From Paraburkholderia bannensis NBRC 103871 (lineage in GTDB: Bacteria; Pseudomonadota; Gammaproteobacteria; Burkholderiales; Burkholderiaceae), in assembly GCF_000685015.1 (NCBI RefSeq), contig NZ_BAYA01000015.1:186001-250000 (forward strand): a DNA stretch of 64,000 nt, read 5' to 3'. This document shows, in pieces, positions 8,303 through 16,849 of the stretch; the first letter of the stretch is position 1; every line of letters begins with the position of its first letter. The notes beneath the pieces are model-generated. The model was not told where the DNA came from. It ran no database searches and saw only the letters and a program-made list of their open reading frames with translations. The translations under genes were made by a program, and so were the position numbers.

Positions 8303-9970
8303 TTAGTGATGCATCGCGCTCATCGTGCTCATGCGCTGCAACGCGCGGATGCGGGCAATCGCCGGGCGGTCGGTCACCGCGCTCTGGTAGAGCCGGGCCA
8401 GATCGGCCTTGAGCGCGGTGCGCGACGCACCGTCCAGATAGACCATGTGCCCCGATGGATAAAAACGCGCGCTCAGGTTATTGCGCACTTTCTGGTCGAG
8501 TAGCGGCATCTTCTGCAAATCGATCACGGTCTGATAAAACGGCGTGACGAAATCGTAATAACCGTTCGCGGACAGCACGCGCAAATCGGGATTCAGCGCC
8601 ATGACGGCGGCCAGGTCGCCCGCCGTGTAAAGCACGATATTGCCCTGCGCGTCCGTGCCCTTCTGGGCGCCGGTCGGATCGATATGGCCGAAATCCCAGT
8701 TCTTGAAGGCCTGATCGTTGAGATCCGTAAACGAGGAATTGGTGCGGAACTTGAGTTGCTCGTTCAGGTAGCTGTTCCACATCGCCGTGTAGACGCCGCT
8801 CACCGCCGTCATGGTCGGATCGTTGCCGCCTGAGTTCGGGTCGATATTGCCGGCAATGCCCGTATCGATGGCCGTCACGCGACCGTCGTACGAGCCGAGC
8901 GCCATGCCCTTGTCCTTGAGCAGCGTCGTGAGAAACAGTGAATTGCCACGGCTGTCGTAAGCCGCAATGTCGAGGTTCCAGGACTCAAGGGTCTGCGTAT
9001 CGATGCCCGTGTATTGCGAGAGCGTCTTGAGCATGGCAGGAATTGCCTTGTTCTTCGGATCCGGGAATTTTTCGAGCGCGCTCATGTAATCCGTGCGCGC
9101 GAACTGCGCAACCTGCGCCGCAAACGTACCCAGATCCTTAGGCGCGGGCTGCACGCCCAGGCGCTTGTGGTACCACGCATCGGCAGCCGCCGTGGGCAGC
9201 GCGCCCACCGGATTGCCGCTTTGCGTGTAATCGAGAATCGACGATTGCAGCGTGATGCCATTCAGGTCGACGCCGTCTTCATGCAGCCGGTACGCCAGCA
9301 CGCAGCTACGCGCCGTGCCATACGATTCGCCATAAAGAAATTTAGGCGAATTCCAGCGATCGTTCGCGCTCAGATAGCGCTTGATGAACTGCTTGAGCGA
9401 ATCCGCGTCCTGATCGACGCCCCAGAAATCGCGGTTGTGATGCGGCGCGACTGCCGCCGAATAGCCCGTCCCCACCGGATTGATGAAAATAAGGTCGCTG
9501 CGGTCAAGCAGGCTGTCCGGGTTGTCTTCGAGCGTATAAGGCGCGGGCGGCGTGAATCCCGGCATCGACGTCTTGATGCGTTTGGGCGCGAACGAGCCGA
9601 GCAGCACGAACACCGACGACGATCCCGGCCCGCCGTTGTAGAAAAAGGTGACCGGACGATCCTGCGCCTGCACGCCGTCTTTGGTGAAGGCCACGTAGAA
9701 GATCTTGGCGTTGGGCTGCGAACTGCTCGGGTCGACGGTGACAAGGTGGCCCGCCGTCGCGGTATAGGCGATCGCTTCGCTGCCAATCTGGATCGCGTGA
9801 TGCGTGATCGCCGCGTTTTCGGTCATGTCGGTGACGAAGTCGTCGGGGCCGTTGCCGTAAGCGGTGGGATCGAAGCACGGCTGGTCGGCCGGGCTGCGGT
9901 GCTTGCCGTTGCCGCTGGCCGGCGCGGGCGCATGGCCGTTTCCGTTAGTGGAATGAGCCTCGTCGTTCAT
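8303..9970 (-). CDS. S10 family serine carboxypeptidase
   Basis: Peptidase of 555 residues that removes C-terminal amino acids, usually at acid pH. The catalytic triad is visible: Ser in FLYGESYGTAR (about residue 213), Asp in NGYYDFVTPF (about 473) and His in SGHMVYLDG (about 507). The substrate-carboxylate region FFYNGGPGSSSV is also present. The N-terminus (MNDEAHSTNGNG) is hydrophilic with no signal peptide, although most relatives act outside the cytoplasm. AAGGAG lies six bases before ATG 9970. The next gene upstream on the same strand, 183 bases away, is an S53 peptidase, also of an acid-active family. Confidence 0.9.
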   Translation of the reverse strand: MNDEAHSTNGNGHAPAPASGNGKHRSPADQPCFDPTAYGNGPDDFVTDMTENAAITHHAIQIGSEAIAYTATAGHLVTVDPSSSQPNAKIFYVAFTKDGVQAQDRPVTFFYNGGPGSSSVFVLLGSFAPKRIKTSMPGFTPPAPYTLEDNPDSLLDRSDLIFINPVGTGYSAAVAPHHNRDFWGVDQDADSLKQFIKRYLSANDRWNSPKFLYGESYGTARSCVLAYRLHEDGVDLNGITLQSSILDYTQSGNPVGALPTAAADAWYHKRLGVQPAPKDLGTFAAQVAQFARTDYMSALEKFPDPKNKAIPAMLKTLSQYTGIDTQTLESWNLDIAAYDSRGNSLFLTTLLKDKGMALGSYDGRVTAIDTGIAGNIDPNSGGNDPTMTAVSGVYTAMWNSYLNEQLKFRTNSSFTDLNDQAFKNWDFGHIDPTGAQKGTDAQGNIVLYTAGDLAAVMALNPDLRVLSANGYYDFVTPFYQTVIDLQKMPLLDQKVRNNLSARFYPSGHMVYLDGASRTALKADLARLYQSAVTDRPAIARIRALQRMSTMSAMHH

Positions 9971-10153
9971 GTCGTCTCCTTGCTCTTGGTACGCACCGCC
10001 ATGCACCAGACACGTTGACGATGCGCGTGTTTCGCTTCGGAAACGCCCGAAGCGCCTCGGATACCATTGGAAACAGGAAGCCAGCCCTACCGGGCGCGCA
10101 CCGGCGAAGCTGCACGCCCTCGCCGATGCTATACCGCTCCGCCATGGAACGCC

Positions 10154-11752
10154 CTATGCAAGCGCAGCGGCCACCTTGCTGCCCACCGGCGTGCCCAGCC
10201 CCGTGCATGCGTCCCAGCCCGGCGCGGCGGCGTAATCGCCGTTGCTGCCGCTCGTGACGTCGTTGAAGGCGCTGGCCTGCGCATAGAGCTTTGCGTTGAC
10301 GAAGCCCGCCGACTTGCCGCCGTTCGCGTTGATGCGCGCGATCAGCGCGGCCCACAGCGGCGCGACGGCGCTGGTGCCCCCAACTACGGTATCCGCGCCG
10401 CCGATGTGCACGGCATAGCCGGTCGCCGGATCCGCGTCGGCGGCCACATCGGGCACGCCGCGCCGCACCAGCGCGCCCGCGCCGCCGTTCGCCCGCACCA
10501 GCCGCAGGCCCTTTTGCCACGCGGGCAGCGCGAAGGTCATGCTCACGCCGCCGCCGCTCGCGCCGTCTGCCCCGCTGCTCCAGACTGTCTCGCTGGAGAT
10601 GCGCCCGTTCGCGGCCGCCACGTGCGTGCCGCCGCAACCGAGCGCGTACGGGCTCGACGCCGGGAAATCGACGTGATCTGCGCCATCGCTCACGCCATCC
10701 GACGAGCCGCTGTCGCCCGACGCCGCGCAGACCGTCACGCCCAGCGCCACGGCGGTCTGCAGCGCGTCGTTGAGTGCGCCCAGCGACTGCTGCGACCACG
10801 ACGATTCCGGCGCGCCCCAGCTGATCGAAATGACCGAGGGCTTACGCTGGCTGTCGTGCAGCGCGGCGCTCACCGCGTTGACGAAACCGGCCTCGCTGTT
10901 GGGCGCGAAATAGACGGCGATCAGCGCCGCGGGCGCGAGCGCCCCCGCGATCTCCACGTCCAGCGTGACTTCGGCGTCCGGGCCGTTCGGGTCGCCAGTG
11001 GGCGCGTTCTTCATCTGGTCGACGGACACGTCCTGCACATTCGGTTGCGCCACGCCTAGTGCGCCGAAGTAGGCCTGTAGATCGGACTTCGCGTAGCCGC
11101 CGCCCATTTCGATGAGCGCGATGCATTGGCCCTTGCCGTCGCCGTCCGGGAAGCCGTAAAGATCGGCTAGTTGCAGCGGCGTAAACGAGCGGCTTACGGC
11201 GCGCGCGGCGCGGATCGGCGCATGTACGGCCCCGTCGCCCGTCGGGCTCGACTCGATGCGGAAATGCGGCTGAACCTTCGCGCGGCTGTCGAGGCCGACG
11301 ACCGCCGTGACGATGTCGTGCATGTCGTCCGGCAGATGCACCGGGCCAACCGGCTGGCGAAAATGCTGCTTGAGCGTGCCGACCTGATGCTCGAAACGCT
11401 GGAGATCGACGCCGAACGCGTCGTTGTACTGCTGCACCGTGCCCGACAACACGACGCGCCGCGCGCCCGCATCGGCCTTCACGACCGCGAGGCCGTGCGC
11501 CTTCGCGAACGTCTCGGCGCGCTGGATATCGGCCGCCGAAGCGCCGAAGCGCTGTTCGTAGTCGGCGCGCGAAACCGGCTGCGCGCCCTTGGCGCCCGCC
11601 GTGATGCCGTCCACCAGCGCGCGAAAGCCCGCTTCGTCCTGGCGACGCAGGATCAGCACGACGTTGAAATGTTCGCTCGGATCGCATGCGCCGACGCATT
11701 GCGCGCCAGCCGGAACGGGATGGTCACTGCCTGCCACGGGATGCCTGGTCAT
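10154..11752 (-). CDS. S53 family (sedolisin/kumamolisin) serine-carboxyl endopeptidase with pro-domain
   Basis: Acid endopeptidase precursor of 532 residues. An N-terminal pro-kumamolisin activation domain (about residues 15-165) precedes the subtilisin-fold catalytic domain. Catalytic Glu and Asp lie in DAEVTLDVEIAG (about 260), the oxyanion Asp in ASGDSGSSDG (about 350) and the nucleophile Ser in VGGTSAVAPLW (about 459). A C-terminal calcium-site-like segment (FNDVTSGSNGDY) follows. AAGGAG lies nine bases before the start. No signal peptide is seen at the N-terminus. It is upstream of the S10 carboxypeptidase on the same strand; joint peptide breakdown is inferred. Confidence 0.92.
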   Translation of the reverse strand: MTRHPVAGSDHPVPAGAQCVGACDPSEHFNVVLILRRQDEAGFRALVDGITAGAKGAQPVSRADYEQRFGASAADIQRAETFAKAHGLAVVKADAGARRVVLSGTVQQYNDAFGVDLQRFEHQVGTLKQHFRQPVGPVHLPDDMHDIVTAVVGLDSRAKVQPHFRIESSPTGDGAVHAPIRAARAVSRSFTPLQLADLYGFPDGDGKGQCIALIEMGGGYAKSDLQAYFGALGVAQPNVQDVSVDQMKNAPTGDPNGPDAEVTLDVEIAGALAPAALIAVYFAPNSEAGFVNAVSAALHDSQRKPSVISISWGAPESSWSQQSLGALNDALQTAVALGVTVCAASGDSGSSDGVSDGADHVDFPASSPYALGCGGTHVAAANGRISSETVWSSGADGASGGGVSMTFALPAWQKGLRLVRANGGAGALVRRGVPDVAADADPATGYAVHIGGADTVVGGTSAVAPLWAALIARINANGGKSAGFVNAKLYAQASAFNDVTSGSNGDYAAAPGWDACTGLGTPVGSKVAAALA

Positions 11753-12107
11753 GGCCGCTTCTCCTTGGTGGGCACACGCGCCGCTTGCGCAGCAAGCCTG
11801 TGCCGGATTGTGCAGGTTCCACGCGCCGCCTGGACGCTACGCGCTCTTTGCGCGCTGCGGCGACGCCTGGCAAGACAGCGTGCGTCGCCCCAGGCTGGCC
11901 AGCAGGCCGCGCGATGCACGCAAAACCGTGGATGGGCAGCATACGGCGTGCCCGCCCCGCCAGCCCACTATGGGCCTGGCCCGCTGCCGTCCGCACCTTT
12001 CATATGAAAATTGTTATACAGACGATAACGGCAGCAAATATTTCCCCAATATTTGGCTTCGGAAGATGGCTCCATCGCACGATTTTTTGCCCTTTTCCGG
12101 AGAACCC
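11753..12107. promoter_or_regulatory. Divergent intergenic region with 8-bp inverted repeat (12035-12055)
   Basis: This 355-base stretch separates the S53 peptidase from the BMP-family gene. A perfect inverted repeat CAAATATT-TCCCC-AATATTTG lies at 12035-12055, about 50 bases before the BMP start, and a weaker one (GTTAT-N7-ATAAC) at 12013-12029. The AT-rich 12000-12055 segment probably carries the promoter of the BMP gene and an operator. Nothing convincing codes here. Confidence 0.5.
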
Positions 12108-13208
12108 ATGAAAGCACCCAAGACGCGCGTTCGCCGCGCCTGCGCCACCGTCCTCACCGCCCTGTTCGCCGCGCTGACGAGCGGCATCGGCCACGCCGCC
12201 ACGCCGCCCGTGGGCGTCGCCTTCGTCTACCTCGGCAACCCCGGCGACGCGGGCTGGACGTTCGCCCACGAACAAGGCGTGAAAGCGGTCGAGGCGCAGT
12301 ACGGCGACAAGATCAAGGTCACGCGCGTCGAGAACGTCCCGGAATCGGCCGACTCGGAACGCGTGTTCCGCGACCTGGCCGCGAAGGGCAACAAGATCAT
12401 CGTCGGCTCCAGCTTTGGATTTCAGGACTTCGAATTAAAGGTCGCCAGGGACTATCCCGACGCGGTCTTCATGCACGCGACCGGCTACAAGAAAGCCCCG
12501 AACTTCGCGACCTATGACGTGCGCACCTATCAGAGCGCGTATCTCGCTGGCCTGGTAGCGGGCTACACCACCAAAACCAATACGCTGGGTTTTGTCGGCT
12601 CGGTGCCGGTGCCTGAAGTCGTGCGCAACATCGACGCCTTCACGATGGGCGCGCGCTCAGTGAATCCGAAAGCCACGGTCAAGGTACTGTGGATCAATAG
12701 CTGGTTCGATCCGGGCCGCGAAAAGCAGGCCGCCGAGACGCTGATCGGCCAGGGCGCGGACGTGCTGATCCAGAACACCGATTCCACCGCGACGATGCAG
12801 ACCGCCGAGCAGAAAAAAGTCCACGCCTTCGGCTGGGACTCGGACATGAAGAAGTTCGGCCCGAACGCGCAACTGGGCGCGTGCGTGAGCAACTGGGGCG
12901 TCTATTACTCGCACCTCGTCCAGCAGGTCATGGCGGGCACCTGGACCAATGCGCCGGTATGGTGGGGCCTCAAGGAAAAAGCCATCGACCTCGCCGATAT
13001 CAATACCGACGCGGTTTCGCCGACCGCGCAAAAAGCGCTGGCCGCCAAGCGCGACGAAATCATCGCCGGCAAGTTCGATCCGTTCGCCGGCCCGATCAAG
13101 GATCAGGGCGGCACGGTCCGCGTCGCAGCGGGCAAGTCGCTGGCCGATGCCGATTTGCTGCGCCTGAACTGGTTCGTCGAGGGCGTGGACGGCACGGTGC
13201 CGAAATAA
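12108..13208 (+). CDS. BMP-family ABC transporter substrate-binding protein (purine nucleoside-type)
   Basis: Secreted solute receptor of 366 residues in the Bmp/PnrA family, which binds purine nucleosides for ABC uptake. A signal peptide (ATVLTALFAALTSGIGHA) precedes the mature start. Family features include VGVAFVYLGNPGDAGWTFAH, VRTYQSAYLAGLVAGY and VLIQNTDSTATMQTAEQ. Start at 12108 has CCGGAGA about five bases upstream. There is no lipobox cysteine, so it should be a free periplasmic protein. The nucleoside deaminase 39 bases downstream supports a purine role. Its permeases and ATPase are not in the window. Confidence 0.88.
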   Translation: MKAPKTRVRRACATVLTALFAALTSGIGHAATPPVGVAFVYLGNPGDAGWTFAHEQGVKAVEAQYGDKIKVTRVENVPESADSERVFRDLAAKGNKIIVGSSFGFQDFELKVARDYPDAVFMHATGYKKAPNFATYDVRTYQSAYLAGLVAGYTTKTNTLGFVGSVPVPEVVRNIDAFTMGARSVNPKATVKVLWINSWFDPGREKQAAETLIGQGADVLIQNTDSTATMQTAEQKKVHAFGWDSDMKKFGPNAQLGACVSNWGVYYSHLVQQVMAGTWTNAPVWWGLKEKAIDLADINTDAVSPTAQKALAAKRDEIIAGKFDPFAGPIKDQGGTVRVAAGKSLADADLLRLNWFVEGVDGTVPK

Positions 13209-13247
13209 GCCTGAAATCAAGGGCTAAAAACAAACAGGAGACGGCAG

Positions 13248-13769
13248 ATGAAGACGAGCACGGACACCCAGGCCGCACCGCATGGCGCGCCGACGCACGA
13301 ACAGATCGTGCGCCACCTGCGCCGCGCGGCGGCCGTGGGCGAACGGGCCGCGTCGTTCGGCCACCATCCGTTCGGAGCGATCCTCGTCGGCCCCGACCAC
13401 GAGACCGTGCTGATCGAGCAAGGCAACGTGGACACCGTTAATCACGCGGAGGCCGTGCTCGCACGCATCGCCGCCATGAATTTCAGTGCGGACTATCTCT
13501 GGGGCTGCACGCTCTATACCTCAGTCGAGCCGTGCTGCATGTGCGCGGGCACGGCCTACTGGGCCAATATCGGCCGGGTGGTGTTCGGCATGACGGAGGA
13601 ACGGCTGCTGGAAGCGACGGGCAATCACGCGGAAAATCCCACGATGAGCGTGTCGTCGCGTTATGTATTCGATCACTGCCAGAAGCGTGTCGATTTGATC
13701 GGCCCCGTAGCCGATGTGGAGGACGACGTGATGCGAGTGCAGCGCGCGTTCTGGCAAAAGCACGCTTGA
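13248..13769 (+). CDS. Nucleoside/guanine deaminase (CMP/dCMP deaminase superfamily)
   Basis: Zinc-dependent cytoplasmic deaminase of 173 residues. The metal and catalytic motifs are VNHAEAVLAR (His ligand plus catalytic Glu) and SVEPCCMCAG (two Cys ligands). The size and the C-terminal region resemble GuaD-like guanine deaminases and related nucleoside deaminases. AGGAG lies eight bases before ATG. It follows the BMP-family nucleoside receptor by 39 bases and is probably cotranscribed, linking purine uptake with deamination. The exact base is not decided by sequence. Confidence 0.87.
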   Translation: MKTSTDTQAAPHGAPTHEQIVRHLRRAAAVGERAASFGHHPFGAILVGPDHETVLIEQGNVDTVNHAEAVLARIAAMNFSADYLWGCTLYTSVEPCCMCAGTAYWANIGRVVFGMTEERLLEATGNHAENPTMSVSSRYVFDHCQKRVDLIGPVADVEDDVMRVQRAFWQKHA

Positions 13770-13849
13770 AACGGGGCGGCGCACGCGATTTCACGCTATC
13801 GCACGCTATTGCAGCGCGCGCCGCCTTCCAGCTTACATGACGCTCAATC

Positions 13850-14740
13850 TCAAGCCGCGGCGGCCAGCGCCTGCGGCAGATGATTGTGCAGATAGGCCTC
13901 GAATTCGTCCTTCACCTCCGGGTGACGCAGCGCGAATTCCACGGTGGCCTTCAGATAGCCGATCTTGCTGCCGCAATCGAAGCGCGTGCCCATGTAGCGA
14001 TAGGCCAGCACCTGCTCGTCCGTGAGCAGCGATTGCAACGCGTCGGTGAGTTGCAGCTCGCCGCCTGCGCCCGGCTTCAGCGCGCGCAGATGATCGAAGA
14101 TCGTCGGCATCAGCACGTAACGGCCCACCACGCCGAGATTCGACGGCGCGACTTCCGGCGCGGGCTTTTCGACAATGCCCGAGAGCTTGAACACATCCTC
14201 TTCCCACTCGCGGCCATCCACGATGCCGTACGACGCGCTGTTCTCGCGCGGGATCGACTCCACGCCCACGACCGAGCTGTGATAGTGGTTGAAGGTATCC
14301 ACGAGTTGCTTCATCACGGGCTTCGGGCTGTAAAGCAAGTCGTCCGCGAGGATCACGGCGAACGGGCTGCCCTGCACGAGCTTTTCCGCGCACAGCACGG
14401 CATGGCCGAGGCCGAGTGCTTCGGCCTGGCGCACATAGAAGCAATCGACATTGCTGGGCTTGATGCTGCGCACGACGTCGAGCAGCTTCTGCTTGTTGCG
14501 CGCTTCGAGTTCGGCTTCGATCTCGTACGACTTGTCGAAATGATCTTCGATGGCGCGTTTGCTGCGGCCGGTCACGAAAATCATTTCGGTGATGCCGGCG
14601 GCGATCGCCTCTTCCACCGCGTACTGAATCAGCGGCTTGTCGACGATCGGCAGCATTTCCTTCGGGCTAGCCTTGGTGGCGGGCAGAAAGCGCGTACCGA
14701 GGCCAGCGACAGGAAATACCGCTTTGGTTACTTTTAGCAT
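13850..14740 (-). CDS. galU: UTP-glucose-1-phosphate uridylyltransferase (GalU/BceT)
   Basis: Makes UDP-glucose from UTP and glucose-1-phosphate, the precursor for glucose, galactose and glucuronate residues of the exopolysaccharide. The 296-residue protein has the nucleotidyltransferase signature AVFPVAGLGTRFLPATKA with the K of SPKEMLPIVDKP, plus FAVILADDLL and GIVEKPAPE. Start at 14740 has GGGAA/GGA upstream. In the cepacian literature the enzyme in this position is BceT. UDP-glucose dehydrogenase (bceC) further right uses its product. A housekeeping galU copy elsewhere is likely. Confidence 0.93.
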   Translation of the reverse strand: MLKVTKAVFPVAGLGTRFLPATKASPKEMLPIVDKPLIQYAVEEAIAAGITEMIFVTGRSKRAIEDHFDKSYEIEAELEARNKQKLLDVVRSIKPSNVDCFYVRQAEALGLGHAVLCAEKLVQGSPFAVILADDLLYSPKPVMKQLVDTFNHYHSSVVGVESIPRENSASYGIVDGREWEEDVFKLSGIVEKPAPEVAPSNLGVVGRYVLMPTIFDHLRALKPGAGGELQLTDALQSLLTDEQVLAYRYMGTRFDCGSKIGYLKATVEFALRHPEVKDEFEAYLHNHLPQALAAAA

Positions 14741-15062
14741 GATGTTCCATTCCCAGTTCGATCGTTTGAGTAACGGTCTCGCAGCAAGGCAAGCCGGCGT
14801 CCCCGAGGGTTCTGTTGGGCAGTTTTTATATTGAATGCGTCGGCAACATTGCGCTTCGTACTGCTTCCTTTTACCGTATTTCCATTTCCGCAATAAAGAA
14901 ACGAAAAAAATTCAGAATGCGAAACCAATCGTGCGCGGCGGCATGGCAACGGCAATTATTGCCATGCACTCTGGATAATCGGCATGAATTTCCTGATCCG
15001 GCTTCGATCGGTCTGGAGTCGCGGCGCATGACCGATGAGTCATGCGCGCGCGGCCTCGCTGT
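14741..15062. promoter_or_regulatory. Upstream region of galU
   Basis: This 322-base stretch contains no credible gene on either strand. The part next to galU is AT-rich (14820-14910) and likely holds the promoter. CGGCAA-CA-TTGCG near 14838 resembles, imperfectly, the palindrome repeated in the bceA/bceB promoter region. Confidence 0.35.
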
Positions 15063-15206
15063 CTACTCGACTTCGTCTGCGGGCGGCAAGCGTGCCGCCT
15101 GCGTGCGCGAGCGCCGGATAGGCTCATTGCGCAGCGCCTCGCGATACGCCGATACCCCGACGAGTATCAATAGCACGGCTATGCCGGCCAGCAAATGCAG
15201 GTTCAT
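15063..15206 (-). CDS. Small single-pass membrane protein (47 aa), unknown
   Basis: A 47-residue reading frame begins MNLHLLAGIAVLLILVGVSA, a clear membrane-spanning helix, and ends in a basic then acidic tail (RRSRTQAARLPPADEVE). GGAG lies six bases before ATG 15206. It sits inside the exopolysaccharide locus between galU and bceS, on the same strand as galU. No family is recognised. The hydrophobic helix plus good ribosome site favours a real gene; an accessory or regulatory role in polysaccharide production is only a guess. Confidence 0.55.
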   Translation of the reverse strand: MNLHLLAGIAVLLILVGVSAYREALRNEPIRRSRTQAARLPPADEVE

Positions 15207-15537
15207 CGAATTCTCCATCGACCATAGGCGATCCCCTTAAAACTAGCAGTTCAAATTGAACAAATAAATCGCTTTCTGGTTACAAGGTTTTATTTCCCGA
15301 TTTCGATGCGGTATTTCGATGCGATTAGCGATTTTTGTTTTTCCGCCACATAAGCACCGTGAATACTTTTTGAAAAACTTTTGCATATTTTCCGCGCGCG
15401 GGATCCCTATGATCGTGAAGTAGCCTCCCCTCATAGCCACGAGCGGCCACGAGCGGCCACGAGCAGCCACGAGCGCCATCCCGGCCACAGGGACGACCCC
15501 AGCACGACACCTGCACGATCACTATGCGACCTTAACG
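15207..15537. promoter_or_regulatory. AT-rich divergent region with palindrome and direct repeats
   Basis: This 331-base region separates the small membrane gene from bceS. It contains a perfect 13-bp palindrome GTTCAA-A-TTGAAC at 15249-15261, a repeated TTTCGATGCG at 15301-15310 and 15314-15323 (period 13), and a tandem decamer at 15436-15475. It is much richer in A and T than its surroundings, as expected of promoter DNA. No coding sequence is seen. Confidence 0.5.
15436..15475. repeat. Four tandem copies of a 10-bp unit (GCCACGAGCG)
   Basis: GCCACGAGCG is repeated four times without gaps (third copy ends in A). It lies about 60 bases before the bceS start, in the probable 5' leader. Slippage could change the leader length; no coding role is seen. 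Confidence 0.75.
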
Positions 15538-16713
15538 ATGAGCGATCCCGCACTCGATTCCCCTCTCTCCACGCCCCGCCCTGCATCGGTCATGCCCGCC
15601 GCCGCACGGCCTTCAAGCGGGGCCACGGCCATCGCAGGCGACCACCTGATCGACGCACTGCGCGGCTTTGCCGCCCTGCTGGTGGCTTATTTTCATTGCC
15701 GCCAGGTCACGTGGATCGGCATGGGCGCGTTCCATCAAATGCACGAGCGTCTTGCCAGCCCCGGCACGATCGCCGCGTGGCTGACGTTCCCGATTGCCTG
15801 GGGATCGGCGGGCGTGCCGATTTTTTTTGTCATCAGCGGCTACTGCATCCACCGCAGCGGCGCAGCACGTTTGCTAGCCAATCCTGACTATCGGCTCGAC
15901 GCCGGGCAGTTCTGGCTGCGCCGCCTCGTGCGGATCTATCCGGTGCTGCTCGCCGCGCTCGCGCTCACATTCGTGGCCGATTCGATCAGCCTGACGATGA
16001 CGCCCGTGAGCCACAAGATTCTCGATATCGGCCCGCAGGCCTTCCTCGTCAATCTCTTCTCGCTGCAGGGCATAGCAGGCAAGACCTACGGCTCCAATGG
16101 CGCGCTCTGGACTTTGTCGCTCGAAGTGCAGTTCTATCTGCTCTACCCGCTGCTGTTTGCCGTGCGCCGCCGCGTCGGCTTCAACGCGGTGCTGGCCGGC
16201 GTCGCTGCCATCAACGTGGTTTCGGCGTTGACGCTCGCGCCGCACGACATCGTGTTCTTCACCTCGTACTGGTTCTCGTGGATGCTCGGCGCGTGGATTG
16301 CCGAAGCGCGTTTGCGCGGCTCCGAAGGTTTCCGCTTCGCCTATGTAGCCGCTGCCGCGTTTGCCGTGGCCGGTTGCGTCGCGTTCCACTTCGGACAGTA
16401 CGGCGCGTTCCAGCTCTGGGCCTGCGCATTTGCCTGCTACCTGGTGAAGGCGCTCTCGCGACCGCTCGCAACGGGCGGCGTGCTGCTGCCGGTGTTTTCG
16501 AAGCTCGGCGAATTCAGCTATTCGCTCTACCTGATTCACCTGCCGCTTTTCGTGCTGCTTGGCTCGCTGCTGTTCCGCTCGGAACTGCAGACTTCGATCT
16601 GGGCATCGTTTGGCTTCACGCTCGCCGTGCTGCCGGTTGCGTGGGTCTTCTATCGACTGTTCGAGCGTCCTGCACTGAACGTCGCGGCCCGTCTGCGCAA
16701 GCGCGCGGCTTGA
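15538..16713 (+). CDS. bceS: Acyltransferase family 3 membrane protein (exopolysaccharide acetylation, BceS-like)
   Basis: Inner-membrane O-acyltransferase of 391 residues (OafA/YrhL type), expected to acetylate the polysaccharide repeat. It has about ten hydrophobic segments, the N-terminal LIDALRGFAALLVAYFHC motif with catalytic His, GVPIFFVISGYCIH, LWTLSLEVQFYLLYPLLF and FSYSLYLIHLPLFV. The first 35 residues are low-complexity and cytoplasmic. No clear ribosome site precedes ATG 15538. It is flanked by galU and the two-domain glycosyltransferase and ends in a strong terminator. The symbol is assigned by position in bce clusters; the modified sugar is unknown. Confidence 0.85.
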   Translation: MSDPALDSPLSTPRPASVMPAAARPSSGATAIAGDHLIDALRGFAALLVAYFHCRQVTWIGMGAFHQMHERLASPGTIAAWLTFPIAWGSAGVPIFFVISGYCIHRSGAARLLANPDYRLDAGQFWLRRLVRIYPVLLAALALTFVADSISLTMTPVSHKILDIGPQAFLVNLFSLQGIAGKTYGSNGALWTLSLEVQFYLLYPLLFAVRRRVGFNAVLAGVAAINVVSALTLAPHDIVFFTSYWFSWMLGAWIAEARLRGSEGFRFAYVAAAAFAVAGCVAFHFGQYGAFQLWACAFACYLVKALSRPLATGGVLLPVFSKLGEFSYSLYLIHLPLFVLLGSLLFRSELQTSIWASFGFTLAVLPVAWVFYRLFERPALNVAARLRKRAA

Positions 16714-16753
16714 CCAACGCCTGAGCACACAACAACCGACACCCCAAAAACAA

Positions 16754-16787
16754 GCGGGGCCGCCCATCCGGCGGCCCCGCTTTTTTT
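16754..16787. terminator. Bidirectional intrinsic terminator between bceS and bceR
   Basis: An 11-bp perfect GC stem (GCGGGGCCGCC / GGCGGCCCCGC, loop CATCC) is followed by seven T on the plus strand and preceded by AAAAA, giving TTTTT on the reverse strand. It can therefore stop both the rightward acyltransferase transcript and the leftward glycosyltransferase operon. Confidence 0.93.
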
Positions 16788-16849
16788 ACGCCCGCTTCTT
16801 TTTACCCGCCTTTTTACCCGCTTCTCCCTGAACCCTGCTGCGCGCGCGT

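Noticed and set aside
14815..15240. 141-codon plus-strand frame between galU and bceS
   Set aside because: Overlaps the better supported 47-residue reverse-strand frame and has no ribosome site or coherent hydrophobic pattern.
15436..15475. CRISPR-like array from the tandem repeats
   Set aside because: The repeat units are 10 bp and directly abutting with no spacers, and no cas genes are in the window.
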